DNA from: Fictibacillus enclensis
Lineage (GTDB): Bacteria; Bacillota; Bacilli; Bacillales; Fictibacillaceae
Direction: 5' to 3'
Assembly (NCBI RefSeq): GCF_001457035.1
Contig: NZ_KQ758617.1
Location: 682,001-746,000, forward strand
Length of the DNA stretch: 64,000 bases
In this document: in pieces, positions 9,522 through 18,760 of the stretch
Position numbering within the stretch: position 1 is the first letter of the stretch
How the letters are laid out: every line of letters begins with the position of its first letter
Notes under the pieces: generated by a model
What the model was told of the DNA's origin: nothing
The model's database searches: none
What the model saw: the letters and a program-made list of their open reading frames with translations, nothing else
Translations under genes and position numbers: made by a program

Positions 9522-11033
9522 ATGACTACAGTTGTTAATCTAAAAACGAAATTTGATGACTTGTTTATCAAGGAGGGGATGAGCGGCCATGATGCCTACC
9601 TTCAGGCGATCGATCAGACAAAGAAGGTAGTTGCGGATGTGTTGGTTCAAGCGAGAGGGCCCTTTTCCGGAGAAACGCCACAGATGATTCAACGTGCGGT
9701 TAAAGAAATGAAACTGGCTACAGAAAAAGGCCAGCCGCTTGAAGTGGTATTGGAGGATGTGGCGACATTGCTTCTTCACAGCATCCAGGTGAATCATAAA
9801 GCATGCATCGGGCATCTTCACTGTCCTCCGCTCGTTCCTGCCCTTGCGGCTGAAATGGTGATCAGTGCGGCCAACCAATCTCTGGATTCATGGGATCAAA
9901 GCTCAAGCGCCACCTATCTTGAACAAGAGTTGATTGACTGGCTTTGCAACCGCCTTGGATTGGGAGAAAACGCGGATGGAACGTTTACGAGCGGAGGAAC
10001 ACAATCGAACTATATGGGCCTTCTGCTCGCAAGGGATGCATTTTGCGAAAAGCAATGGAACTGGAATGTACAGAAGAAGGGCTTGCCCCCTGAAGCTCGC
10101 CGGTTACGAATTCTATGCTCGGAAGCCGCTCATTTTACGGTGGAAAAATCCGCTTCACAGCTGGGCCTTGGTGAAGACGCAGTGATACTGGTGAGCACCG
10201 ACCGCCATCAACGAATGTCTCTCACAGATCTGAAAGAGAAACTTCGAATCTTGAAAGCTGAAAATCTGCTGCCTTATGCACTGGTCGGGACGTGCGGGAC
10301 TACCGATTTTGGAAGTATAGATCCACTTCTTCACATGGCAAAAGCAGCGAAGGAAAACGGCTTATGGTTTCATGTGGATGCAGCCTACGGAGGAGCTCTC
10401 ATGCTAAGCCATAATGATCATCACCGGCTTCGGGGAATAGAACAAGCCGATTCGATCACCGCCGATTTTCATAAACTCTTTTTTCAGCCGATCAGCTGCG
10501 GTGCTTTTTTGTTAAAGGAACGGAAGCAATTTAAACATATCAGCTACCATGCCGATTATTTGAATCCTGAACAGGACGACGAGGAAGGATTGCTCCACCT
10601 TGTCAATAAGTCGGTCCAGACGACCAGAAGATTTGATGCCTTAAAACTGTTTATGTCCCTCCGGGCGGTGGGATTGGATCGTTTTGGAGAGATGATCGAC
10701 CATACCATTGAATTAGCAAGGAAAACAGCACAGCTTATGAAGGAAAGCAGATTCTTTACGGTTATAAATGCCGAACCTGAAATTAACGCGGTTGTTTTTC
10801 GCTATGAACCTTCGTTTCTTAAAAACAACTTTGATGCATTAAACAAACAGATTCATAGCGAGCTTCTTCAAGGCGGAAAAGCCTTGTTGGCGAAAACCAT
10901 GCATGAGGGAGAGCTGTATCTTAAATTTACATTGCTTAATCCACGAGTAACCATGGAAGACATGAAGAAATTGATCGCCGACATTGCTGAATTGGGCGAA
11001 ACCATACATAGAAGGGAAGGGAAATCATCGTGA
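9522..11033 (+). CDS. ddc: L-2,4-diaminobutyrate decarboxylase (RhbB/Ddc type)
   Basis: This group II PLP decarboxylase (503 residues) has the PLP lysine motif ITADFHKLFFQP and the cofactor aspartate region HVDAAYGG. It forms 1,3-diaminopropane, the diamine arm of schizokinen-type siderophores. ATG 9522 is chosen because GGAGAG at 9506 gives a normal spacing; an upstream in-frame ATG at 9504 overlaps the preceding stop and lacks a ribosome binding site. The 3' end overlaps the next gene by four bases (GTGA). Confidence 0.92.
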   Translation: MTTVVNLKTKFDDLFIKEGMSGHDAYLQAIDQTKKVVADVLVQARGPFSGETPQMIQRAVKEMKLATEKGQPLEVVLEDVATLLLHSIQVNHKACIGHLHCPPLVPALAAEMVISAANQSLDSWDQSSSATYLEQELIDWLCNRLGLGENADGTFTSGGTQSNYMGLLLARDAFCEKQWNWNVQKKGLPPEARRLRILCSEAAHFTVEKSASQLGLGEDAVILVSTDRHQRMSLTDLKEKLRILKAENLLPYALVGTCGTTDFGSIDPLLHMAKAAKENGLWFHVDAAYGGALMLSHNDHHRLRGIEQADSITADFHKLFFQPISCGAFLLKERKQFKHISYHADYLNPEQDDEEGLLHLVNKSVQTTRRFDALKLFMSLRAVGLDRFGEMIDHTIELARKTAQLMKESRFFTVINAEPEINAVVFRYEPSFLKNNFDALNKQIHSELLQGGKALLAKTMHEGELYLKFTLLNPRVTMEDMKKLIADIAELGETIHRREGKSS

Positions 11034-12790
11034 ACAGCAAGCAGCTTGCAGAGCAGGCGACCATACAAAGCTTTCTGAACTGTTACTTGCGTGAGACGGG
11101 AGATTCGAATGAAAAGAAAGCGGGCATGATCTGGATCAGCACGTTGGAGAACCAAAACATTGAGGTCTTGATTCCAGTAAAGTATTGGTCTCCGACAGGA
11201 AGGCACCTGTTTTCGTTTCCCATCATGTATCAAAGCAAAGGAGGAGGGAAACCTGTTCCGGCTGATTACCTCAGTCTGGTTTCACTGCTCGCTAAAGAGC
11301 TCTTGCTGAGGCAAGGCAGAGAAGATGCGGGAGACGAGCTTGTTCTTCGCGTCATACTGAGCTGCAAGAATATGAAGGAGACGATTCAACAGAGATTTGC
11401 TGATGCTGGGAAGTTAACAGAAGAGGAGTTTATGTTTATTGAAGCGGAACAATCCCTTCTTCTGGGCCATCTGCTTCATCCTACACCCAAAAGCAAACAA
11501 GGGATGCTTCCCGGGGAGGAAATGATCTACTCACCAGAATTTAAGGGAGAATTTCCGCTGTATTACTTTAAGATCCATCGTTCTCTCGTTCTTCAAGATT
11601 CCACGTTGAGCCATTCTGCGGTGGAACTTGTAAGGCGCATGCTTCTGGATGATCCTGCCGTGCCCCACGAATTTGTAGTGGAGCATTGTATGGATGAGGA
11701 CTTCCATCTCGTGCCGTCCCATCCGCTTCAGGCAAGAGAGTTAGTTGTTCAGCCAGCTGTCCGGAAACTGATTGAGCAAGGCAAGATTGTTGATGTCGGC
11801 TGTACGGGAAGTCCGTTTACACCCACATCCTCACTGAGGACGGTGTACCGCAGGAATTTCAAGTACATGTTTAAGTTCTCAGTGCCTGTCAAGATTACCA
11901 ATTCACTAAGAGCCAATAAACCGAAAGAGCTTGAACGGGGAGTCGAAATATCACGCCTGCTGCATACGGAACTGGGTACTGAGCTTGAAAATCGTTATCC
12001 CGGTTTTCTGATCGTTGAAGATCCAGCCTATCTTTCTGTTCGGGCAGGAGAAGAGGAATCAGGGTTTGAAGTCGTCATTCGGGAAAATCCTTTTTATCAA
12101 AATGAACGGAATGCCAGCCTGATCGCGGGGTTGTGCCAGGATCATCCATACGGCAGGAAAAACCGGTTGTTCTCGATCATACAATCGATCGCACAAAAAG
12201 AAAACCGAACGACAGAAGAAGTCAGTACCGATTGGTTTGAAACCTACTTAGCTCTTTCTCTGGAACCGATGCTGTGGCTGTATAAGCAATACGGGTTAGC
12301 GTTGGAGGCCCATCAGCAAAATTCCATCGTCCAGCTTTCGGATAACGGGTATCCAGCTGCGTTTTATTACAGAGACAACCAGGGTTACTATTATGCGGAA
12401 TCCAAGGCACACAAACTGAAGCAGCTTCTTCCCGGTTTAAACCGCAAAAGTGAAACGATCTGCTCTGACGCCACGGCAGAGGAGAGATTTCGATACTATC
12501 TCATTTTTAATCATCTATTTGGATTGATCAACGGATTCGGAACGGCAGGACTTGCAGATGAAACAGCCTTACTTGATATTCTGCGAAAATCTCTCGCCCG
12601 CCACAAAGAAAACGGAGCGGGCCAGCTGGTGCAAAGCCTGCTGAATGAACCGGTCCTGCCGTGCAAAGCCAACCTGTTGACAAGACTTCATGACAAGGAT
12701 GAGCTTGTCGGAACACTGGAGGAGCAATCGGTATATGTAAATGTAATCAATCCAATTGCGCAAAAGGCGGGGGTCACATATGGTGTATGA
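11030..12790 (+). CDS. NIS siderophore synthetase, IucA/IucC family (RhbC-like)
   Basis: The 586-residue protein has the IucA/IucC synthetase signature, including the HPLQARELV segment and the ATP site region TPTSSLRTVYRR, plus a C-terminal FhuF-like iron transporter domain region with LEAHQQNSIVQL. It condenses a carboxyl of citrate with an amine or hydroxamate through an adenylate. Its GTG start overlaps the upstream stop and has AAGGGAAGG in front. In the rhizobactin 1021 model, RhbC and RhbF attach the two diaminopropane-derived arms to citrate. Confidence 0.93.
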   Translation: MNSKQLAEQATIQSFLNCYLRETGDSNEKKAGMIWISTLENQNIEVLIPVKYWSPTGRHLFSFPIMYQSKGGGKPVPADYLSLVSLLAKELLLRQGREDAGDELVLRVILSCKNMKETIQQRFADAGKLTEEEFMFIEAEQSLLLGHLLHPTPKSKQGMLPGEEMIYSPEFKGEFPLYYFKIHRSLVLQDSTLSHSAVELVRRMLLDDPAVPHEFVVEHCMDEDFHLVPSHPLQARELVVQPAVRKLIEQGKIVDVGCTGSPFTPTSSLRTVYRRNFKYMFKFSVPVKITNSLRANKPKELERGVEISRLLHTELGTELENRYPGFLIVEDPAYLSVRAGEEESGFEVVIRENPFYQNERNASLIAGLCQDHPYGRKNRLFSIIQSIAQKENRTTEEVSTDWFETYLALSLEPMLWLYKQYGLALEAHQQNSIVQLSDNGYPAAFYYRDNQGYYYAESKAHKLKQLLPGLNRKSETICSDATAEERFRYYLIFNHLFGLINGFGTAGLADETALLDILRKSLARHKENGAGQLVQSLLNEPVLPCKANLLTRLHDKDELVGTLEEQSVYVNVINPIAQKAGVTYGV

Positions 12791-13373
12791 ATTTGAAACA
12801 TTCGACGATGCGCTCAAAAACCGGATCTCCTTCCGGCGCGTGAAATTTGAAAAAGACGCCGAGCTTCTTCATAAGTGGATGAACGAAGAGCACGTAATTC
12901 CTTTCTGGAAGCTCGACGGACCAAGAGAAATCTACTATAAGCATTTGGAAAAAGCCCTTTCACATTCGCACCAAACTCTCTATATCGGATGTATAAACGA
13001 CAAGCCGATGAGCTACTGGGAAGCGTACTGGGTAAAAGGAGATGTGGTGGAAAACGCGTATCCATCCGCCCCTTTTGATCAGGGCATTCATCTATTGATC
13101 GGAGAGAAGGAGGATTTGGGCAAAGGGTATTCGTTGCCTCTGCTGAAGGCGATGGTAAGGCATCAGTTTCAGGAGCCGGACACAGAAAAAGTGATTGCGG
13201 AACCGGATATTCGGAATAAGAAAATGATACATGTTTTTGAAAAATGCGGTTTTCGCGCAATCCAACCGATCGAGCTGCCGGATAAAACGGCGCTGTTAAT
13301 GTTTTGCACAAAAGACGAATTTCACAGGAGGTGGAGCTACCTTGACAAGGAAAGAGCAAAGGCACATCTATGA
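12780..13373 (+). CDS. Siderophore N-acyltransferase (RhbD-like GNAT)
   Basis: This 197-residue GNAT protein (residues WKLDGPREIYYKHLE and the C-terminal RNKKMIHVFEKCGF) matches the IucB/RhbD group that acetylates the hydroxylamine of N-hydroxy-1,3-diaminopropane to make the hydroxamate. The frame is open further upstream, but ATG 12780 has AAAGGCGG at a good distance and gives an 11-base overlap with the preceding synthetase, so I place the start there. Its 3' end overlaps the next gene by about 32 bases. Confidence 0.9.
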   Translation: MVYEFETFDDALKNRISFRRVKFEKDAELLHKWMNEEHVIPFWKLDGPREIYYKHLEKALSHSHQTLYIGCINDKPMSYWEAYWVKGDVVENAYPSAPFDQGIHLLIGEKEDLGKGYSLPLLKAMVRHQFQEPDTEKVIAEPDIRNKKMIHVFEKCGFRAIQPIELPDKTALLMFCTKDEFHRRWSYLDKERAKAHL

Positions 13374-14718
13374 TGCTGTTGGAATTGGAATCGGCCCGTT
13401 TAATTTAGGAATGGCAGCATTGGCTGAAGGAACCGGGCTTGATTGCCTGTTTTTTGAACAAAAAAGTGAATTTAACTGGCATGAGGGAATGCTGATCGAA
13501 GGGACTACCCTTCAGGTGCCGTTTCTGGCAGATCTGGTCAGTATGGCCGATCCGGCGAATCCATTCAGCTTTCTTTCTTATCTCCACGAGCAGGGTCGTT
13601 TATATCACTTTTATTTTCTGGAAAAGTTTCATATTCCGAGAAATGAGTACAATCATTACTGCCAGTGGGCAGCCCGTAAGCTATCGTCCTGCCGATTTGG
13701 CATGAAGGTGGAGGAAGTACTGCCATTTGGATCGGAGGACGGCTTTCTCTATAAAGTCTATGTACGGGACGAAAAGACGGATCAAGTAAGATCGGTACTC
13801 GCACGCAACCTGGTCATGGGAATCGGGACGAAGCCTTATCTGCCGCCACATGCGGAATGGTTCTCAGGCAAATCAGTCTTCCATTCATCACAGTATTTAA
13901 AAAGAAAAGACGAAATGCTTGGCGCCAGTTCCATCACAGTGGTGGGATCCGGACAGAGCGCGGCCGAAATTTTTCTTGATATTGCCCGCAGCATAGACGA
14001 TGGGGCGTGTCAGCTTAACTGGCTGACACGTTCAAAAGGATTCTTTCCCATGGAATATTCGAAGCTGGGACTTGAATATTTTTCACCGGACTACATTGAT
14101 TTTTTCTATGCTCTTCCTCAGGAGAAACGGGATGCGCTTCTGGCTCAGCAGGATCTGCTGTATAAAGGCATCAGCGCAGAAACCATTGGTGAAATCTATG
14201 ATCTGCTTTACGAAAAATCAGCAGCTGGAAAAGAAACCTCTTTCCATCTCCAGCCCATGGTGGAGGTCACGGGAATCGATCAATCGGATTCCACTCACGT
14301 GCTTCACTGCCGGCAATGGATGACGGAAGAAGTCTTCCAAAAGCAATCAGACGTGGTCATTATGGCTACCGGCTATAAACCGGCAATCCCATCCTTTCTT
14401 AGTGGACTGGAAGATTATATTGAATTTGACGATCAGGGAAGATTCCAGATTGAACGGGAGTACTGTCTGAAAACCCACCTGCATACAAAGAACGAGATTT
14501 TTATTCAAAACGGAGAAATGCACACACACGGAGTGGGAGCACCTGATCTTGGACTTGGTGCTTACCGCAATGCAGTGATATTGAATGCCATTGCGAAAAA
14601 GCCGTTGTATCCGGTTGAAAAGAAAAATATATTTCAACAGTTTATGGGTGAAACGACGCAAAAAGCCGGACCAAAAGATCCAACCAGCAGAGGAGGACAC
14701 ACGCATGTTTTTTGTTGA
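13342..14718 (+). CDS. Diamine N-monooxygenase (RhbE/IucD-like)
   Basis: This 458-residue flavoprotein starts at TTG behind AGGAGG. It has the FAD motif GIGIGPFNL near residue 14, the NADPH-binding motif VVGSGQSAAE in the middle and the C-terminal ATGYKP motif, which are hallmarks of lysine/ornithine N-hydroxylases. In this operon the substrate should be 1,3-diaminopropane. It oxidises one amine to a hydroxylamine before acylation by the preceding gene product. Confidence 0.93.
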   Translation: MTRKEQRHIYDAVGIGIGPFNLGMAALAEGTGLDCLFFEQKSEFNWHEGMLIEGTTLQVPFLADLVSMADPANPFSFLSYLHEQGRLYHFYFLEKFHIPRNEYNHYCQWAARKLSSCRFGMKVEEVLPFGSEDGFLYKVYVRDEKTDQVRSVLARNLVMGIGTKPYLPPHAEWFSGKSVFHSSQYLKRKDEMLGASSITVVGSGQSAAEIFLDIARSIDDGACQLNWLTRSKGFFPMEYSKLGLEYFSPDYIDFFYALPQEKRDALLAQQDLLYKGISAETIGEIYDLLYEKSAAGKETSFHLQPMVEVTGIDQSDSTHVLHCRQWMTEEVFQKQSDVVIMATGYKPAIPSFLSGLEDYIEFDDQGRFQIEREYCLKTHLHTKNEIFIQNGEMHTHGVGAPDLGLGAYRNAVILNAIAKKPLYPVEKKNIFQQFMGETTQKAGPKDPTSRGGHTHVFC

Positions 14719-16507
14719 AGAGCTAAAGCAAAATCTGAATCGCGAGAAATGGGTTGATGCCAACCAAAGGCTGCTCGCCAAGATGATCGCCGAATATATG
14801 TATGAGGATATGATTTACCCTGAACAGGTCGAAGGAAACACCTATCTATTAAAGATCGGCGAGTGGATTCCATACCGGTTTCAAGCAGAGCCTCGTTTGT
14901 TCAACAGCTATTCCGTAGACTGCAAAACTATCGAAAAATACAGCAATAACAACTGGGAGCCGGCAGACAGTGCCGTGCAGTTTATCCTAGATATTCAGCA
15001 ATCCATCGGGATGTCAGCAGAAACAGCAGGACACTTGATCAAAGAATTGAACGCGACACTGCTTGCTGATGTGAATCTTATGGTCAATCATACAAAAAGT
15101 GCGGACGAGCTGGCTGAACTGGGCTATGAAGAGCTGGAAGGGGAAATGACAGGGCATCCATGGATTACTTACAATAAGGGCAGAATCGGCTTCGGATATG
15201 ATGATTACTTGATGTATGCGCCGGAAAACCAGCAGAAGGTACAGTTATCCTGGATCGCTGTTAAAAAGGAGAAAGCTTCCTACCAATCGGTTGCAGGCGC
15301 AAATTATGATTCTCTGTTGAAGTCTGAACTTGATCAAGAGACACTCCATTCCTTTCATGAGCGTCTAGCGGCAGAGGGCTGTGACCACAGTCAATATTTC
15401 TATATGCCCGTACATGAATGGCAATGGAAAAACGTGATCATCCAGAATTTTGCACATGAACTGGCTGCAAAGATCATCGTTCCTTTGGGAGATGGCCCGG
15501 ACCAATACCTTCCGCAGCAATCCATCCGTACGTTTGTTAACACGTCACAAAAAATGAAGCAACATGTGAAGCTTCCGATGAGCATTTTGAACACGCTCGT
15601 ATATCGTGGATTACCCGCTGAACGAACGGTGATTGCCCCCAAGATTACTGAGTTTATCAAAGGCATAGCTGATCAAGACCGATTTTTAAAGGAAGAGTGC
15701 CGGGTAATTCTTCCCGGGGAGAATGCCAGCATCAATGTGGATCAATATCATTTTTCAGAGTTAAAGGGAGCCCCTTATCAATATCTTGAAATGCTTGGTG
15801 TGATATGGAGGGAAAGCATTCATATGTATACAGAGGAAGGTGAGCGTCCGATTACGCTTGCGGCGCTGGCGCACGCTGATGCTTCAGGCAAGCCATATGT
15901 GCAAAGCCTGATGGAGAAATCAGGATTATCTCCGGAGGAATGGATCAGGCAAATGTTTCATGTGGTTATGCCGCCGCTGCTTCATTACTTGTATCAGTAT
16001 GGCACCGTTTTTTCTCCGCATGGCCAGAATACGATCCTTGTACTGAAGAAATACAAGCCTCACCGTCTTGCGATTAAAGATTTTGTCGATGATGTGAACA
16101 TCAGCGACCAGCCATTTGCAGAGTTGGAGTCTCTTGCGCAGGAGCTGAAAGCGGTATTGCGCAGCGAGCCGCCGGAAGGGCTGACTCAATTTATTTTCAC
16201 AGGGTTGTTTATCTGCCATCTTCGTTATTTGGCGGATCTGCTTGTAAAGAACGACCTTCTAAAGGAAACATCGTTCTGGCGGCTTCTTGCTGAAGAAATT
16301 TATGCCTATCAGGATAGATTTCCACACCTGCAAGAACGGTTTGCACTGTTTGATTTCTTTCAGCCCGAACTCACAAAACTCTGCCTGAACCGGAACCGTA
16401 TGGTGGATTACGGGTATGGAGATGGAGAGGACAGGCCGCATGCCTCAGAATTCGGAAAAGTCAGCAATGCATTACACCTGTTTGCCAGGGAGGAAGTTTC
16501 CTCATAA
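14705..16507 (+). CDS. NIS siderophore synthetase, IucA/IucC family (RhbF-like)
   Basis: The second citrate-condensing synthetase has 600 residues. The start at ATG 14705 is preceded by AGAGGAGG; an in-frame upstream extension to 14585 lies inside the monooxygenase gene and is basic and low-complexity, so it is rejected. Motifs are MPVHEWQWKN, PTSS-like VNTSQKMK and FSPHGQNTILVL. Together with the RhbC-like enzyme it would finish a symmetric dihydroxamate such as schizokinen. No RhbG-like lipid transferase or uptake genes lie in the window. Confidence 0.93.
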   Translation: MFFVEELKQNLNREKWVDANQRLLAKMIAEYMYEDMIYPEQVEGNTYLLKIGEWIPYRFQAEPRLFNSYSVDCKTIEKYSNNNWEPADSAVQFILDIQQSIGMSAETAGHLIKELNATLLADVNLMVNHTKSADELAELGYEELEGEMTGHPWITYNKGRIGFGYDDYLMYAPENQQKVQLSWIAVKKEKASYQSVAGANYDSLLKSELDQETLHSFHERLAAEGCDHSQYFYMPVHEWQWKNVIIQNFAHELAAKIIVPLGDGPDQYLPQQSIRTFVNTSQKMKQHVKLPMSILNTLVYRGLPAERTVIAPKITEFIKGIADQDRFLKEECRVILPGENASINVDQYHFSELKGAPYQYLEMLGVIWRESIHMYTEEGERPITLAALAHADASGKPYVQSLMEKSGLSPEEWIRQMFHVVMPPLLHYLYQYGTVFSPHGQNTILVLKKYKPHRLAIKDFVDDVNISDQPFAELESLAQELKAVLRSEPPEGLTQFIFTGLFICHLRYLADLLVKNDLLKETSFWRLLAEEIYAYQDRFPHLQERFALFDFFQPELTKLCLNRNRMVDYGYGDGEDRPHASEFGKVSNALHLFAREEVSS

Positions 16508-16511
16508 CATC

Positions 16512-16550
16512 AAAAAAGCCGGTGATCTCGATTGGATCGCCGGTTTTTTC
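16512..16550. terminator. Terminator after the siderophore operon
   Basis: The stem has arms around AAAAAAGCCGGTGATC and GATCGCCGGTTTTTT and contains one bulged G. It has T runs on both strands, so it can end both the siderophore transcript and the minus-strand remnant next to it. Confidence 0.8.
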
Positions 16551-16552
16551 TA

Positions 16553-16815
16553 TTAAAGCGTTTTAATGATTTCATAAAAGGCGGATACAGGATGGTAATC
16601 TGTTTTGGGGGCCGTTGATTTCGTATCACTGTATTTCTGGTTCTCCCTGTTGAGCAGCTTGTACCAGCTGCCATGCTTATGATCCATAAAGTTCTACGTT
16701 TCCCTACCATTCTTTAAATTCCGTTATCCCAGCCTTTTTCCGTGTATGTGTCCGTCACCAACATTCCCACCCGCTCTTTCGTTTCATGAGTCGCTTTTCC
16801 CTGAAAATGCAAAAA
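16553..16815 (-). pseudogene. Remnant of an AGE-family epimerase/isomerase
   Basis: Reading leftward from 16693, one frame gives NFMDHKHGSWYKLLNREN and then KTDYHPVSAFYEIIKTL before a stop at 16553. This resembles the C-terminal end of N-acylglucosamine 2-epimerase/mannose isomerase-like proteins (W..G.W then K..YH...E). An in-frame TAG sits just upstream. Another frame to the right gives GKATHETKERVGML and TEKGWDNGI, also compatible with this family. No start codon or intact frame exists, so I read it as a decayed 3' fragment. The family call is inference from short motifs. Confidence 0.45.
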
Positions 16816-16831
16816 ACAAACAAGAATGGGT

Positions 16832-16878
16832 TTGACATCTTTTGTTGTACTGGTGTATTATATCACTAGTACACTAGT
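16832..16878 (+). promoter_or_regulatory. Promoter and YtrA-like operator of the ABC operon
   Basis: TTGACA (16832-16837) and TATTAT (16856-16861) are spaced by 18 bases. Overlapping the -10 is an inverted repeat with 9-base arms, ACTGGTGTA (16849-16857) and TACACTAGT (16870-16878), separated by 12 bases. The GTGTA...TACAC core resembles operators of YtrA-type GntR repressors, and such a repressor is encoded second in the operon. Confidence 0.65.
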
Positions 16879-16911
16879 TCATTGGAACAATTTTGAATGG
16901 AGGTCTGCTGA

Positions 16912-17670
16912 ATGAATCCATGGTGGGGTCAATTAGCGAAAGAATATCGTTTGGGAAGAGGAGGAGTCATCGGGGCTCTGATTGCTCTTTTCTTGTATCT
17001 TGGAATCGGGGTGTATGTTTCCTGGAGAATGGGCAATCCGGAAACCTTTCTTGCATTTTGTGCGTTTGCCCTGATGATGCATGTCCTTTATATGGCAGGT
17101 TATATGTGTGTAAGTTTAATTCGTGAACAACGGACGCTTCATCTTTGGCTGCAGACTCCGCTGCCGGCATATAAACTTTTGCTTGCGAAACTATTAAACG
17201 GATGGGGAGCACTTGCTTCTTCGCTTTTCATTATAAGTGCAATTACACTAATTTCAGGAACCATGGTTGTTAACCTATTTGAACTGAACCCGGAACTCAC
17301 TTGGCCGGATGTCATTAGCACAGGCCTTTTCATCGACATTCACATCTTGCTGATTGCGCTCTATATCGGCATCGGATTAACGTTTCTATGGGCGATCTAC
17401 CTTGTGGTATCCAAATCCCTCGGAAAGGTGAGCGGAAATGTCATCGGTATCGTTCTTTTCTTCTTCCTTCCATGGCTGATGTCCAAATGGGAGGGTACAG
17501 GATTATTTCATGCATTGTTCATCTGGGGAAAGCTCGATCTCAATTTCAGTGAAGCCGCTTATGTAGCCTTCAGGCATGTATATATCGGTTATTATTTCTA
17601 TCATTTTCTTCTGGCACTTTTACTCCTATTCATAGCGAGCTGGTTGATTGAACGTAAAGTTGAGGTGTAG
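16912..17670 (+). CDS. ABC transporter permease, first of the YtrA-type operon
   Basis: This 252-residue protein has about six hydrophobic segments (for example LIALFLYLGIGVYV, LIVSA-type helices near 100 and 150, and a last helix ending in SWLIERKVEV). It is probably the membrane part of an ABC exporter working with the two ATPases downstream. The start is ATG after TGGAGGT. The gene order is permease, GntR, ATPase, ATPase, permease. The substrate is unknown; related operons respond to cell-wall-active peptides. Confidence 0.8.
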   Translation: MNPWWGQLAKEYRLGRGGVIGALIALFLYLGIGVYVSWRMGNPETFLAFCAFALMMHVLYMAGYMCVSLIREQRTLHLWLQTPLPAYKLLLAKLLNGWGALASSLFIISAITLISGTMVVNLFELNPELTWPDVISTGLFIDIHILLIALYIGIGLTFLWAIYLVVSKSLGKVSGNVIGIVLFFFLPWLMSKWEGTGLFHALFIWGKLDLNFSEAAYVAFRHVYIGYYFYHFLLALLLLFIASWLIERKVEV

Positions 17671-17673
17671 CAA

Positions 17674-18060
17674 ATGGCTGAAGATTTTAATGCGTCAAAA
17701 CCTATATATTTACAGTTGGCCGACCGGATCAACCGGCAGATCCTCAGAAAGGAACTGGAAACCGGGCAAAAACTACCTTCTGTACGGGAGATGGCGATTC
17801 AATCGGGTGTAAACCCCAATACCGTCCAGCGGACGTACAGTGAATTGGAAAGGATGGGCAGTGTGGAATCCAAAAGAGGGCAGGGGACGTTTGTGACAGA
17901 AGATCAATCCGTGCTTAATCAGCTTCGGCAACGTTTAAAGAAAGAGCAAATCTCTTCATTTTTCGAGGATATGAAGGAGATGGGTTTTACAGCGGATGAG
18001 ATGATTTCAGGTTTGGAGGAGTACATTTCCGATGAAGAACGGGGTGAAACGAATGATTGA
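17674..18060 (+). CDS. GntR-family regulator, YtrA subfamily
   Basis: The protein has 128 residues. An N-terminal winged helix (IYLQLADRINRQI, then LPSVREMAIQSGVNPNTVQRTYSELE) is followed only by a short dimerisation tail, as is typical of YtrA-type repressors that lack a large ligand domain. It likely represses its own operon through the inverted repeat at 16849-16878. It starts three bases after the permease stop and overlaps the next gene by eight bases. Confidence 0.92.
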   Translation: MAEDFNASKPIYLQLADRINRQILRKELETGQKLPSVREMAIQSGVNPNTVQRTYSELERMGSVESKRGQGTFVTEDQSVLNQLRQRLKKEQISSFFEDMKEMGFTADEMISGLEEYISDEERGETND

Positions 18061-18760
18061 ATTTAACCATGTGACGAAAAAGTATAGAAGTCAGGCAGCA
18101 TTGAATGACTTTTCACTTTCTCTGCCTGCCGGAAAGATCATTGGCCTTGTTGGAGAAAACGGAAGCGGAAAATCAACCGCTCTAAAACTCATTTCCGGGC
18201 TGATCTCCCCAACCAAAGGCAGTGTAACGGTAGATGGGGAAGTGGCGACGCGGAGGATCAGCAGCAAAGTTTCATATTTGTCGGAACTGGATGCCTATTA
18301 TACCTTCTACACCGTTACGGAAACCGTCAGCTATTATGCGTCTCTTTACAGCGATTTTAACAAAAGCAAAGCAGAAGAAATTCTTGACTACATGAAGCTC
18401 GACCGCAGTAAAAAAGTGAAAGATTTATCAAAAGGCAACCGTGGCCGTTTAAAAATTGCGGTGACGCTGGCACGCGAGGTTCCGGTTATTTTAATGGATG
18501 AACCTCTGTCCGGACTGGATCCCATGGTACGGGATTCAATTGTAAAAGGCTTGCTTTCCTTTATGGATTTTGAAAAGCAGACCTTGATCATTACGACACA
18601 TGAAATCAAAGAAATCGAACCCATTCTCGACACGGTTGTCCTCATTAAAGACGGGGTTCTATTAAAAATGGAAGATGTAGAAGAATTGAGAATCGAACAA
18701 CATGTTTCGATCGTTGAATGGATGAAGCAGGTATATCAGGATGGAGGGATAGACAAATGA
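18053..18760 (+). CDS. ABC transporter ATP-binding protein
   Basis: The 235-residue ATPase has Walker A GENGSGKST, a signature region KDLSKGNRGR (a loose LSxGxxxR) and Walker B VILMDEPLSGLD followed by the switch histidine in TTHE. The ATG at 18053 overlaps the regulator stop and has GGGGTG before it. It presumably energises one of the two permeases. The weak signature motif is common in YtrB-like ATPases. Confidence 0.92.
   Translation: MIEFNHVTKKYRSQAALNDFSLSLPAGKIIGLVGENGSGKSTALKLISGLISPTKGSVTVDGEVATRRISSKVSYLSELDAYYTFYTVTETVSYYASLYSDFNKSKAEEILDYMKLDRSKKVKDLSKGNRGRLKIAVTLAREVPVILMDEPLSGLDPMVRDSIVKGLLSFMDFEKQTLIITTHEIKEIEPILDTVVLIKDGVLLKMEDVEELRIEQHVSIVEWMKQVYQDGGIDK

Noticed and set aside
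14585-14704. N-terminal extension of the second siderophore synthetase
   Set aside because: It overlaps the monooxygenase gene, is basic and unlike the family, and ATG 14705 has a strong AGAGGAGG.
16553-16567. cre-like TTAAAGCGTTTTAA
   Set aside because: It lies at the 3' end of a remnant gene next to a terminator, not near a promoter, and misses the conserved G and C.
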